A DNA stretch of 64,000 nt from PLOWO2-12-38-17 sp963709355 (GTDB lineage Bacteria; Planctomycetota; Brocadiia; Brocadiales; Brocadiaceae), in the NCBI GenBank assembly GCA_963709355.1, contig CAVPVY010000005.1:124001-188000 (forward strand), given 5' to 3'. A program made the translations under genes and the position numbers. A model generated the notes under the pieces. That model saw nothing but the letters and a program-made list of their open reading frames with translations, ran no database searches and was not told the DNA's origin. Positions 44,701-52,962 of the stretch are shown piece by piece; the stretch's first letter is position 1; every line of letters starts with the position of its first letter.

Positions 44701-44964
44701 CTATTTCGTAAATGGAACAAGGCGATAGAGGAAACCGCCCTTTGAAAACCGCGCATCACCTTCATTCTCTGGTTTGAATTTCTTTAGCTCTTCTTCTGTG
44801 GGGATATATTTTTCAAAGTGATAAGGAATATTATCAATTAGAACAGTTGCGCCGTACATGTGTTCACCCATCCTTTTGTTTTTAGGATGATAAGGTCCTT
44901 CCATATCAATAGTAATATGATTCTTGGTTTCAAAGTCTTTAATTTCTACAAAATATGGCTTCAT
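44701..44964 (-). CDS. Small hypothetical protein
   Basis: 87 residues without signal or membrane segment, with AGGAGG (on the minus strand) before its ATG. The sequence has a conserved look (H-M-Y-G-A-T-V-L-I-D-N-I-P-Y-H-F-E-K-Y) but I cannot name the family. It is divergent from the DUF4238 module. Function unknown. Confidence 0.5.
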   Translation of the reverse strand: MKPYFVEIKDFETKNHITIDMEGPYHPKNKRMGEHMYGATVLIDNIPYHFEKYIPTEEELKKFKPENEGDARFSKGGFLYRLVPFTK

Positions 44965-45114
44965 GATGCCTCCTGTTATGTTTTCTAATAATTAAAAATA
45001 TTTAAGAAACTATACATTTTAAAACCTCAAAGAATAAAGCCAGCTTTTCCCCAATGAGCATCCATCCATTAGCAAATTTCCATTTTTTTTGAAGATTAAG
45101 TACATTTATGTTAT

Positions 45115-46173
45115 TTATTTTTGAGTTGTTAAACTTTCAATCATTTCAATGCTTTTATGAAGTTGAAGCATTAAAATAAACCTAAAACCAGCAGGAGTAA
45201 TTACAATTTGTTTTCCAATTTTGCCAAGTAATTCTAAATCAATTGCAAAATTGAGAAAAGTATACGTTGCTGTACTTAATGATTTAACAGCTCGCCACTC
45301 CCTTACTTTACCAGAGACAGTTTGGAACATTTTGCTTAAATCGTTTAGTTGAATCGGGTAAAAGTTTCTTGATAATAAAAATGCACTTTCAACAATTGAG
45401 TAAACTCCAAATACAGTTGAAGAATAGAAAGGATCCTTTGCGACAAACTGCTTTAAAACTTCAATCTGCTTTTGACTTAATCGGTCACTAAAAACTCCTT
45501 CATTGCAATGTTGAACATATTTATCGCCAATATCAGTGAGAAAGAAGTTTTCATTCCTTTTTCTTACTAATCCGAATTCTTTCGCTACTTTTAGATGATT
45601 ATGAATACTTTGCTTAGATAAACTTACTTTTACAGCTATTTCGTTTTGTTTTGTTTCTCCTTTGCTTATTTGAACTAATGCTCTGTTTATTAAACCTAAA
45701 CTAAAAACGCCATAGTCATTGGGTTTAATTTTTAAAAAAGGTGCGATTGCTGACAAATTCTCATAATAATTCTTTAAAATATCAAGAGGCTCATAGGTGA
45801 TTAACTCAACGGTACTTTGTTTGGATGATTCAATCTGTTTTTTATTTGCCTCTGTGACTAATAAGTAAACTAAAATATTTCCGGAAATTAACTCACTATT
45901 ATTTTGAAGATTGATGAGCTCATTTTTGTAGTCAAGCACTTGTTTTAAAAACTTTTCTTCAAATCTTGTTACCTTTAGCTCAATTAAACATAAATCTTTG
46001 CCGCTTGAAATTAATAAATCTATTCTTTCTTCTCCAGCTTTTAATCTTAACTGACGCGCAATTAGCTTTAAATCGCTTGGAAGATTTAGTAGCCTTTGTA
46101 AATAAAGTAGATTTGCTACTAGTGCGTCTTCGACTTGACTTTCGCTTATGTTATTATGATGTTTTAATTTCAT
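45115..46173 (-). CDS. PD-(D/E)XK-like nuclease protein with winged-helix part
   Basis: 352 residues. The N-terminal E-E-R-I-D-L-L (about 47-53), then L-C-L-I-E-L-K-V-T (about 60-68), make a D...ExK core; a helix-turn-helix (N-E-I-A-V-K-V-S-L-S-K-Q-S-I-H-N-H-L, about 178-195) follows. This resembles an endonuclease NucS-like or restriction-type protein with a DNA-binding part. Very AT-rich relative to neighbours, in keeping with acquisition. Role in defence is inference. Confidence 0.55.
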   Translation of the reverse strand: MKLKHHNNISESQVEDALVANLLYLQRLLNLPSDLKLIARQLRLKAGEERIDLLISSGKDLCLIELKVTRFEEKFLKQVLDYKNELINLQNNSELISGNILVYLLVTEANKKQIESSKQSTVELITYEPLDILKNYYENLSAIAPFLKIKPNDYGVFSLGLINRALVQISKGETKQNEIAVKVSLSKQSIHNHLKVAKEFGLVRKRNENFFLTDIGDKYVQHCNEGVFSDRLSQKQIEVLKQFVAKDPFYSSTVFGVYSIVESAFLLSRNFYPIQLNDLSKMFQTVSGKVREWRAVKSLSTATYTFLNFAIDLELLGKIGKQIVITPAGFRFILMLQLHKSIEMIESLTTQK

Positions 46174-46861
46174 ACTGAAAATGCATTAGGGATACATAAG
46201 GTGAACAAAGTAAGATACTCGAAATAAAAATGTACGCACGGGAAACTAAAGTGAACCGTGAAACAGCCCCTCCCCTCGGAGGCTTAATGCATGAGAACGC
46301 CCAAGTAGTTGTTATCGGCGCTAACATTCTATCAAAATTAAACAGTTTTATACAACATCTCGGTAACTCAATCTGAAACGGGATAGGATGTCCAACCCTC
46401 CTTTTGCTTTCACCACTAAAGTTTCAAACACAGTTTGTCCATTCCATAAATTCACTTTTTGTTATATCTAATTTTTCTTTCATAAGAATACTTTTAATAA
46501 ATTTATAAACTGGCAAATAATTATCTTTTTCAGGACTTTATAATTTTATTTGTTGGTTGTCAATAGATTTATACAAAGTGGTCAATAGCGAGCTACAGTC
46601 TTATGCCGACTTGGATGAGAATACTTTTATAGCATGAACGCAAACAAACGCAGATAAAAATGAATACCTACACTTTATAAAAATTCACCTGAAAGGTATG
46701 GTGTAACGTACTTTATGGAAAACAGTGCAAATCTGCTCAAACCAGCGTCTGAATGCATTTTTTGTATAAAGTTTTATGGTTTGAGTTGCAATATTTTGTA
46801 ATTCGAGGCTTTCAATTTGATATGACTTTCACATGGCATAGCTGAATGCGGTATGTTAAAT
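46174..46861. other. 688-base interval with no gene
   Basis: I see no credible reading frame. It is AT-rich except for a GC-richer patch around 46240-46320 with repeated GTGAAC-like units and a CCTCCCCTCGGAGG hairpin. This patch may be RNA-coding or a fossil of a mobile element; I cannot identify it. Confidence 0.35.
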
Positions 46862-47284
46862 TTAAAGGACGGCAATTCCTTCTTTTCCTGCGGCTTGATT
46901 TAATCTGGCGTCATTGCTTGAAAAATATATCTCAGATCGGATTTTGCTTTTTAGGTTAATAGCTGATGCCAGATGGATAGAATCAAAACCCCTAAGCATA
47001 TACTTTTCGGCAATATCGCCGGCAAACCTTATTAATCCGTCTGTAACTTCGATAACGAAATAACTTTCCCAATCTCTGTTAAAACTCTCTACAATTTTTC
47101 GCAGGATTCCGATAGAAAAACCATTTTCCCTTTGTTTCCTTGCAAATGCAGCCCTTGCTTCTGCATAGGCTACTTTTGAGGTCGAAAGAACTGTAGCATT
47201 TTGAACCGTGTCTTTTATTTTCTCGGAACCTGTCTCATCCACATACAATTTAACAAGGTTACTTGTATCTATATAGACAATCAT
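46862..47284 (-). CDS. vapC: VapC-like PIN toxin
   Basis: 140 residues. The first PIN aspartate is in I-V-Y-I-D-T-S-N (about 2-9); A-E-A-R follows near 41-44, and G-F-D-S-I-H-L-A (about 98-105) and S-S-N-D-A-R-L (about 121-127) complete the acidic set. VapC toxins cut tRNA or rRNA. The start overlaps the antitoxin stop by four bases. Confidence 0.85.
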   Translation of the reverse strand: MIVYIDTSNLVKLYVDETGSEKIKDTVQNATVLSTSKVAYAEARAAFARKQRENGFSIGILRKIVESFNRDWESYFVIEVTDGLIRFAGDIAEKYMLRGFDSIHLASAINLKSKIRSEIYFSSNDARLNQAAGKEGIAVL

Positions 47285-47556
47285 CGTCTGTCTTCAATGA
47301 CTATATCAGAGACAGTTTTTCCCTTAATTTTTACAGGGCGCTCGCTTCCTAACGGTTTACCACCTTTCCATACAGCAAAACCCTCTTCAATAAGGGATAG
47401 CAATTTTGAGTCCTCGTTAACTCTTTCAACAGGAACAATAGTAGCGATTATCTTCTCCCTTTCAGTAATTGCAACCTTTTCACCCTTTTTTATCTTACGA
47501 AGATAATAACTTAGTTTGTTTTTTAGTTCTTTTATGCCAACTGTTTTCATAGCCAC
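47281..47556 (-). CDS. Phd/YefM-type antitoxin
   Basis: 91 residues; two possible ATGs (47556 or 47550). G-I-K-E-L-K-N-K-L-S-Y-Y-L...G-E-K-V-A-I-T is the standard Phd/YefM beginning, and the C-terminal part binds the toxin. It leads the vapC gene with an ATGA overlap. It probably autoregulates the pair. Confidence 0.85.
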   Translation of the reverse strand: MAMKTVGIKELKNKLSYYLRKIKKGEKVAITEREKIIATIVPVERVNEDSKLLSLIEEGFAVWKGGKPLGSERPVKIKGKTVSDIVIEDRR

Positions 47557-47616
47557 ATTTTAGTTTATAGTAGCTACTTCTGTCAATAATATTTATGTTC
47601 AGAAATTTCAATGTTG

Positions 47617-47678
47617 CCCACGAAAAGACGCGAAAATGGCGAAATTTATTTTTTAGGTCTTTTTGAGTGTTTCGTGGG
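47617..47678. repeat. Small inverted repeat element
   Basis: CCCACGAAAA and TTTTTGAGTGTTTCGTGGG arms face each other across about 62 bases with no reading frame. It is built like the CCACGGA elements but has other bases, suggesting a second family of short intergenic repeats. It lies between the VapC/Phd pair and nfo. Confidence 0.45.
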
Positions 47679-47768
47679 TAATACAAAGAGGTTTATATAA
47701 ATGTTCACAATTTTAATAGATGTTTATATTATTCAGTTTTCGATATTTCAAATCATTTTCGTGTAAGG

Positions 47769-48596
47769 TCATGCCAATTTCCTCAAAATTCCTAAATTTA
47801 TTGCATCCATGTTATTTTCCTTTGGGGTTTCGATTACCTTTGGGATATGTTTAAATCTCTTCATGATTTGTTTGAAAGGCGCCAGTCCTAATTTGCCTTT
47901 TCCAATATTTTCGTGGCGGTCAATATTACTGCCCAAGCCTGCCTTTGAGTCGTTTAAATGAAAGACGTGCAGATTTCCTAGTCCAATGGTATTGTCCAGC
48001 TCTTCCATAGCCGTTTCAAACCCGGTTTTAGTTCTTATGTCATACCCCGCCGCAAAGGCATGACAGGTATCAAAGCAAATGCCGATTCTGACTGATTCGA
48101 CACCATCCATAATCTGCCAAAGATGTTCAAACCTGTAGCCGATGCTTGAACCCTGACCAGCAGTGTTTTCCAGCAGGATTTTTACCTTTGAATTCTTAGT
48201 TGCGTGGATTACGGTCTTTAAAGCCTTAACTGTCTTTTTAATACCTTCATGTTCGCTGAGGCTTTTTGTATTGCCCGGGTGTAGGATGGTAAATTTTAAT
48301 CCAAGTTCATTGCATCGTTGAACCTCGCTGGTCAATGCCTTTATTGAACGTTCCCACAAAACATCGTCGTTGCCGGCAAGGTTAATGAGATAAGAAGCAT
48401 GAGAAAAAGCCGTCTTAATATTTGAATTCTTAAGGCTGTTTATGAAAATAGCCTTTTCCGCCTCACCAAGAGTTTTCTCCTTCCACTGCCTTTGATTTTT
48501 AGTGAATATCTGAAACGTGCCTATCCCCAGAGAATTAGCCTCGTTAAAGGCTTTATGCAGACCGCCGCTGATTGAACAATGTACTCCTAAAAGCAT
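47769..48596 (-). CDS. nfo: Endonuclease IV
   Basis: 275 residues of the TIM-barrel AP endonuclease family. Zinc ligands are seen in G-V-H-C-S-I-S-G-G (start), F-S-H-A-S-Y-L (about 64), I-L-H-P-G (about 105), L-L-E-N-T-A-G-Q-G (about 140), F-D-T-C-H-A (about 174), H-L-N-D-S-K (about 213) and D-R-H-E-N-I-G-K-G (about 226). It cuts DNA at abasic sites. Complete and normal in length. Confidence 0.92.
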   Translation of the reverse strand: MLLGVHCSISGGLHKAFNEANSLGIGTFQIFTKNQRQWKEKTLGEAEKAIFINSLKNSNIKTAFSHASYLINLAGNDDVLWERSIKALTSEVQRCNELGLKFTILHPGNTKSLSEHEGIKKTVKALKTVIHATKNSKVKILLENTAGQGSSIGYRFEHLWQIMDGVESVRIGICFDTCHAFAAGYDIRTKTGFETAMEELDNTIGLGNLHVFHLNDSKAGLGSNIDRHENIGKGKLGLAPFKQIMKRFKHIPKVIETPKENNMDAINLGILRKLA

Positions 48597-48680
48597 AAAT
48601 CAGGTTTTATATGTTCAGGAATTTCACGGTTTATGGATTCCCCTATAGAAAGAAGGGATAAAGGCATGTGTAAGATTACA

Positions 48681-48716
48681 GCAACACCCCCCGGCCCCTC
48701 TTTCTAGAGGGGAGCG
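48681..48716. repeat. Dispersed CCCCTCTT..AGAGGGG repeat
   Basis: CAACACCCC, then CCCCTCTTTCTAGAGGGG, the same short hairpin repeat that sits inside tail copies H (about 21328-21365) and J (about 23758-23797). This copy is intergenic, upstream of lnt. Confidence 0.6.
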
Positions 48717-48791
48717 TAAAACAAAATTGTTGCATACATAACAAGTTTTTTTCTGGTTTTAGTGTTATTCAATGTTATTATAATTTCTGAG

Positions 48792-50423
48792 ATGAGCAAA
48801 GCAAATTTAATAAAAATCCTTATATTTTCCTTTTTAACAAACCTCTTTTTATATCTTTCATTTCCACCTGCGGATATTGGTTATCTGGCGTGGGTTGCTT
48901 TTGTCCCGTGGTTTCTCCTTATTGTAACCGAGAAGAGATATGTTTATCTCAACGCCCTGTTTATCGGAGTAGTATTCTTTTTTATCCAGCTTTCATGGCT
49001 GCGTCATGTAACAGTTGCCGCATGGGTCTTGTTGAGTTTGTATTGCGCTGCATACTTTTTATTGTTTGCAGTGTGTACCCGATTTATCATTTTCAAGTTA
49101 AGGCTACCACTGGTTATTGTTGCCCCTTGTGTGTGGGCATCGCTTGAATTTATGAGGTCTTTCTTTCTTACAGGATTTCCGTGGTTCTTTACAGGGCATA
49201 CCCAGTATAAATTTTTATCTGTAATACAAATTTCTGATATTACGGGTGTTTATGGTATCTCTTTTATTATTGTAGCGATCAATGCGGCTATTGCAGACGT
49301 GATTATGCGTTGTTTTGCCTGGAAGGGTTTGATTCCTGAAACTTTCCGGGACAGAAATCCTTATTCGGGTAGTAAATATATCTTTTTTTGTGTTACGTGT
49401 GTATTTCCGCTGGTAATATTAGTCGCTGCTTTGCTTTACGGTATATTTTGGCTAAAAGATTATGTGCCGCGAGAGGGCCCTGTCGTGTGTATGGTGCAGG
49501 GCAATATACCACAGGATTTAAAATTTGACCCTACTGAAGAAGAACAAATTCAAATTCTTAAGAAGTATTCTGATTTATCAATTAACGTAAAAGACAAACA
49601 GATTGACCTCGTTGTGTGGCCAGAAACGATGATGCCGGGATTGCTTAACATTGATCCTGAAATTACAGGAAGAAAAATTGATAGTTTGTCGCAGCTCACA
49701 GTTACCCAGCTTGCCAAAGACTTGAATGCTAATTTGCTAATTGGCGGTGTTGCTTTAATCCTGGTAGGGGACGAGCAGGTTTATTTTAACAGTGCTTATT
49801 ATTATAACAAGAAAGGGGAATTAGTTGACCGCTATGATAAGATTCATCTTGTGCCCTTTGGTGAATTTACACCGCTCAAGAAATATTTTCCATTTCTTGC
49901 CAGATTAGTGCCGTATGAAATAGGATTGACACATGGAGTCAAACGAACATTGTTTTCTCTGGACACTCGTTCAAGTGGAAATTTTACATTTGGCACATCT
50001 ATATGTTATGAAGATACAGTATCCTCTCTTATCAGAAAATTTAAGAAGGACGGCGTGGATTTTATGTTAAATATAACAAATGACGGCTGGTTTCGTAATA
50101 GCGCAGAACTCGACCAGCATCTTGCCATTATGGTATTTCGGGCAGTTGAAAATCGGATTTGTATGGCGCGCGCTGCAAACACTGGTATTTCATCATTTGT
50201 TGGTCCTGATGGTACTATCTATGATAGATTGCTGGATACTTTTGGTAAATATAGAGAGATTCGCGGTGTGCTTGTAAATCAGATAAAACTAATTAATAAA
50301 CAAGGCACTTTTTATACAATATGCGGCGATTGGTTTCCAATCTTTTGTTCAGTAGTAACAGTGTCTATGGTTTTTATAGCCATTTTTAAGGGGAGTTTCC
50401 GCTTGACATTTTATAAGCGTTAA
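48792..50423 (+). CDS. lnt: Apolipoprotein N-acyltransferase
   Basis: 543 residues from the ATG at 48792; a start 10 codons earlier is possible. Several membrane helices occupy the first 240 residues. The nitrilase-like domain has E (W-P-E-T-M-M), K (Y-D-K-I-H-L-V-P-F-G-E) and C (G-T-S-I-C-Y-E), the catalytic triad. It adds the third acyl chain to lipoproteins in the inner membrane. Ahead of the mre operon by about 95 bases. Confidence 0.9.
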   Translation: MSKANLIKILIFSFLTNLFLYLSFPPADIGYLAWVAFVPWFLLIVTEKRYVYLNALFIGVVFFFIQLSWLRHVTVAAWVLLSLYCAAYFLLFAVCTRFIIFKLRLPLVIVAPCVWASLEFMRSFFLTGFPWFFTGHTQYKFLSVIQISDITGVYGISFIIVAINAAIADVIMRCFAWKGLIPETFRDRNPYSGSKYIFFCVTCVFPLVILVAALLYGIFWLKDYVPREGPVVCMVQGNIPQDLKFDPTEEEQIQILKKYSDLSINVKDKQIDLVVWPETMMPGLLNIDPEITGRKIDSLSQLTVTQLAKDLNANLLIGGVALILVGDEQVYFNSAYYYNKKGELVDRYDKIHLVPFGEFTPLKKYFPFLARLVPYEIGLTHGVKRTLFSLDTRSSGNFTFGTSICYEDTVSSLIRKFKKDGVDFMLNITNDGWFRNSAELDQHLAIMVFRAVENRICMARAANTGISSFVGPDGTIYDRLLDTFGKYREIRGVLVNQIKLINKQGTFYTICGDWFPIFCSVVTVSMVFIAIFKGSFRLTFYKR

Positions 50424-50518
50424 CCGTATAATTCAGCCCGCGTTTACTAACTATAAAAAACAGCGATACTTGTGAAAAATAAAATCTTGCAAACCTTATT
50501 TTTAAAGTAAGATAACTT

Positions 50519-51574
50519 ATGCACCCCTTAGATTTTATATTAGGATTCATGTCTACTGATATGGGGATTGACCTTGGTACTGCAAACACACTGGTTTGCA
50601 TACCAGGGCACGGCATAGTGTTATCGGAACCCTCCGTTGTAGCTGTAAAACCTGGTACAAATAAGGTTCTTTTAACTGGTAATGCAGTGGGAAACGTTGC
50701 AAAGGCAATGCTGGAAAGGGCACCGGGCAGCATTTCTGTTATACGACCGCTGAAAAATGGCGTTATAGCCGACTTTGATATTACAGAGGCGATGCTTAAG
50801 TACTTTATTACAAAAGTACACAAACGAAAGTGGGGCGTCAGACCGAGAATCTTGATTGCAATTCCTTCCGGAATTACAGCTGTTGAGAAACGGGCGGTAG
50901 TTAATTCTGCTGAACGTGCAGGTGCAAGAGAAGTTTACCTTATTTCAGAGCCAAAGGCTGCGGCTATCGGTGTGGGTTTGCCTGTGGGTGAACCAGTAGC
51001 AAGCATGGTTGTTGATATTGGCGGTGGAACTACTGAAGTGGCGGTTATTTCTCTTGGTGATATATTTGCGCATGAAAGTGTCAGGATTGCTGGTGATGAG
51101 CTTGATGACACCATAGTTCAATATATACGGAAAAGATATAGTCTGGATATTGGACATCCTACGGCAGAAAGGATTAAGATTGAAATTGGTTCTGCATACG
51201 CCCTGGATGAGGAATTAAGTACGGAAATCAGGGGGCGCGATGCGGTTTCGGGTTTGCCAAGATCACAGAAAATAACGTCTGAAGAAATTCGTGCGGCACT
51301 AAAAGAGCCTTTTGATAAGATTGTGATTGCTGTAAGAAATACACTTGAAAGAACAGCACCCGAACTAGCGTCTGATCTGATATCAAATGGACTGGTTCTT
51401 GTAGGAGGCGGCGCATTGATTAGAGGAATAGACAGACTACTGATAGAGGAAACGGGTTTGCCAGTGAAGGTTGCAGAGGAACCATTAACGGCAGTTGCCA
51501 GGGGAACTGGTTATCTTTTAGAAAATCTTGATTTATATAAATCTGTTTTACAGGATGAGGACATCCGCTACTAG
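50519..51574 (+). CDS. mreB: Cell-shape actin homolog MreB
   Basis: 351 residues. The phosphate loops are D-L-G-T-A-N-T (about 17-23) and D-I-G-G-G-T-T-E (about 166-173); the adenosine motif G-G-G-A-L-I-R-G-I (about 296-304) is also present. It forms filaments that direct wall synthesis. First gene of mreB-mreC-mreD-PBP2. Its presence fits a peptidoglycan-bearing cell. Confidence 0.94.
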   Translation: MHPLDFILGFMSTDMGIDLGTANTLVCIPGHGIVLSEPSVVAVKPGTNKVLLTGNAVGNVAKAMLERAPGSISVIRPLKNGVIADFDITEAMLKYFITKVHKRKWGVRPRILIAIPSGITAVEKRAVVNSAERAGAREVYLISEPKAAAIGVGLPVGEPVASMVVDIGGGTTEVAVISLGDIFAHESVRIAGDELDDTIVQYIRKRYSLDIGHPTAERIKIEIGSAYALDEELSTEIRGRDAVSGLPRSQKITSEEIRAALKEPFDKIVIAVRNTLERTAPELASDLISNGLVLVGGGALIRGIDRLLIEETGLPVKVAEEPLTAVARGTGYLLENLDLYKSVLQDEDIRY

Positions 51575-52385
51575 TTTCAGCAGTATTATAAAGAATCCAA
51601 TCACAGCAATAATCTTTTTTTTAACGATATCCTTCGTTTTATTATTCCTGCCTCCGAGGATTTCAAATCAAATAAGAATGGCATGTGCCGCTCCTGTAAG
51701 ACCGCTTCAGTTGGCGGTTTGTTTTTGCAGTAATTCTGCCAGTAATTTTTTTGAGAGAGTCATTATTGCATGGCATGATGCATATGACAAAAGTCAAGCA
51801 GAAGAACAGATTTCTCAATTCAAGAATAAGGTCATAGAACAGCAGGATACTATATATAAATTACAAAATAAGTTACAGGGTATTTCTGGACTTCAAGCCG
51901 AAGACAAAATTGATAAAAGAAAACCAATACCTGCTGATATAATTGGATACGACACCTCAAATCTCAGGAAAAGCATTGTTATTAATGCAGGTTCTAAACA
52001 TGGGGTAAAACCCGATAATGTTGTTGTATCAAATAATGCGCTTGTTGGCAGGGTTGTAACTGCAGGGGAAAGGAATAGCATTATTCAATTGATTACAGAC
52101 CCTGGTTCGCGTGTGCCTGGGAGGGTGCTTCAAACAAGGGAATTGGTAATTGTGGAAGGTGATTCTACCGGTTTTTGTAAACTAAAATATGTACCGAAGT
52201 GGGCAAAGTTGGAAAGGGGTTACGATATAGTTACTTCCGATGTTGGCGGGTATTATCCACCATCTTTACCCGTTGCCACTGTTTTTGAGAGTGAGATAAA
52301 GAGTGGTAATCTCTTTCAATCTGTTAAAGTACTGCCGAAGGTGGATATTTTAAAGATCGAAAGCGTACTGGTTATTACAAATTAG
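51555..52385 (+). CDS. mreC: Rod-shape protein MreC
   Basis: 276 residues from the ATG at 51555, which overlaps the mreB stop by 20 bases; the alternative start is inside mreB. One N-terminal membrane helix (about 18-35), a coiled coil (about 80-105), then the beta-rich MreC domain (A-D-I-I-G-Y-D, G-V-K-P-D-N-V-V-V). It links MreB filaments to outer enzymes. Confidence 0.9.
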   Translation: MRTSATSFSSIIKNPITAIIFFLTISFVLLFLPPRISNQIRMACAAPVRPLQLAVCFCSNSASNFFERVIIAWHDAYDKSQAEEQISQFKNKVIEQQDTIYKLQNKLQGISGLQAEDKIDKRKPIPADIIGYDTSNLRKSIVINAGSKHGVKPDNVVVSNNALVGRVVTAGERNSIIQLITDPGSRVPGRVLQTRELVIVEGDSTGFCKLKYVPKWAKLERGYDIVTSDVGGYYPPSLPVATVFESEIKSGNLFQSVKVLPKVDILKIESVLVITN

Positions 52386-52449
52386 AAAAGCAAGATTTTA
52401 ATCTGCAAGAATTTTGATTATTTTATAAACCGGATTGAGCTGATAAATT

Positions 52450-52944
52450 ATGAGATGGATTACCTTTTTTTGCATCCTACTTTGCATAGCTCTGTTTCAG
52501 TCAACTCTGATAAACTGGATTAATATCGGACTTGCGGTTCCTGATTTATATTTTCCATTAGTAGTGTTTTATTCTTTCACTACGGATTTTAAGCGTAATA
52601 CGATTACCAGTTGGTGCGCGGGTATGGCAAAAGATTTATTTTCAGAAGGGAATTTTGGAGTTTATTCTGTTTTCTTCGTTGCGGTTGGGTTTTTGCTCTG
52701 GTCTGTCAGAGATATATTATTTAGAGGACATCTGGTTACACAAATTATAATTACATTTATCTTTTCACTTGTATATAATTCAATGTATGCGGTTTACACG
52801 GCGATTTCTTTTAACTCGCTTACACCTTCAACTACCATATGGATAATCTTTATTTGTTCTCTTTACACGGCATTTTTGGTTCCAATTATGTTTTTAATCT
52901 TTAATAAGTTCCAACCTGCCCAGAGGTTTTTTATAAACAGGTAA
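52450..52944 (+). CDS. mreD: Rod-shape protein MreD
   Basis: 164 residues, nearly all hydrophobic, with about five membrane helices. Family identity rests on position between mreC and PBP2, size and the helix pattern. It is 65 bases after mreC and 18 bases before PBP2. Confidence 0.82.
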   Translation: MRWITFFCILLCIALFQSTLINWINIGLAVPDLYFPLVVFYSFTTDFKRNTITSWCAGMAKDLFSEGNFGVYSVFFVAVGFLLWSVRDILFRGHLVTQIIITFIFSLVYNSMYAVYTAISFNSLTPSTTIWIIFICSLYTAFLVPIMFLIFNKFQPAQRFFINR

Positions 52945-52962
52945 CAAATATCGCTTTAGTCT

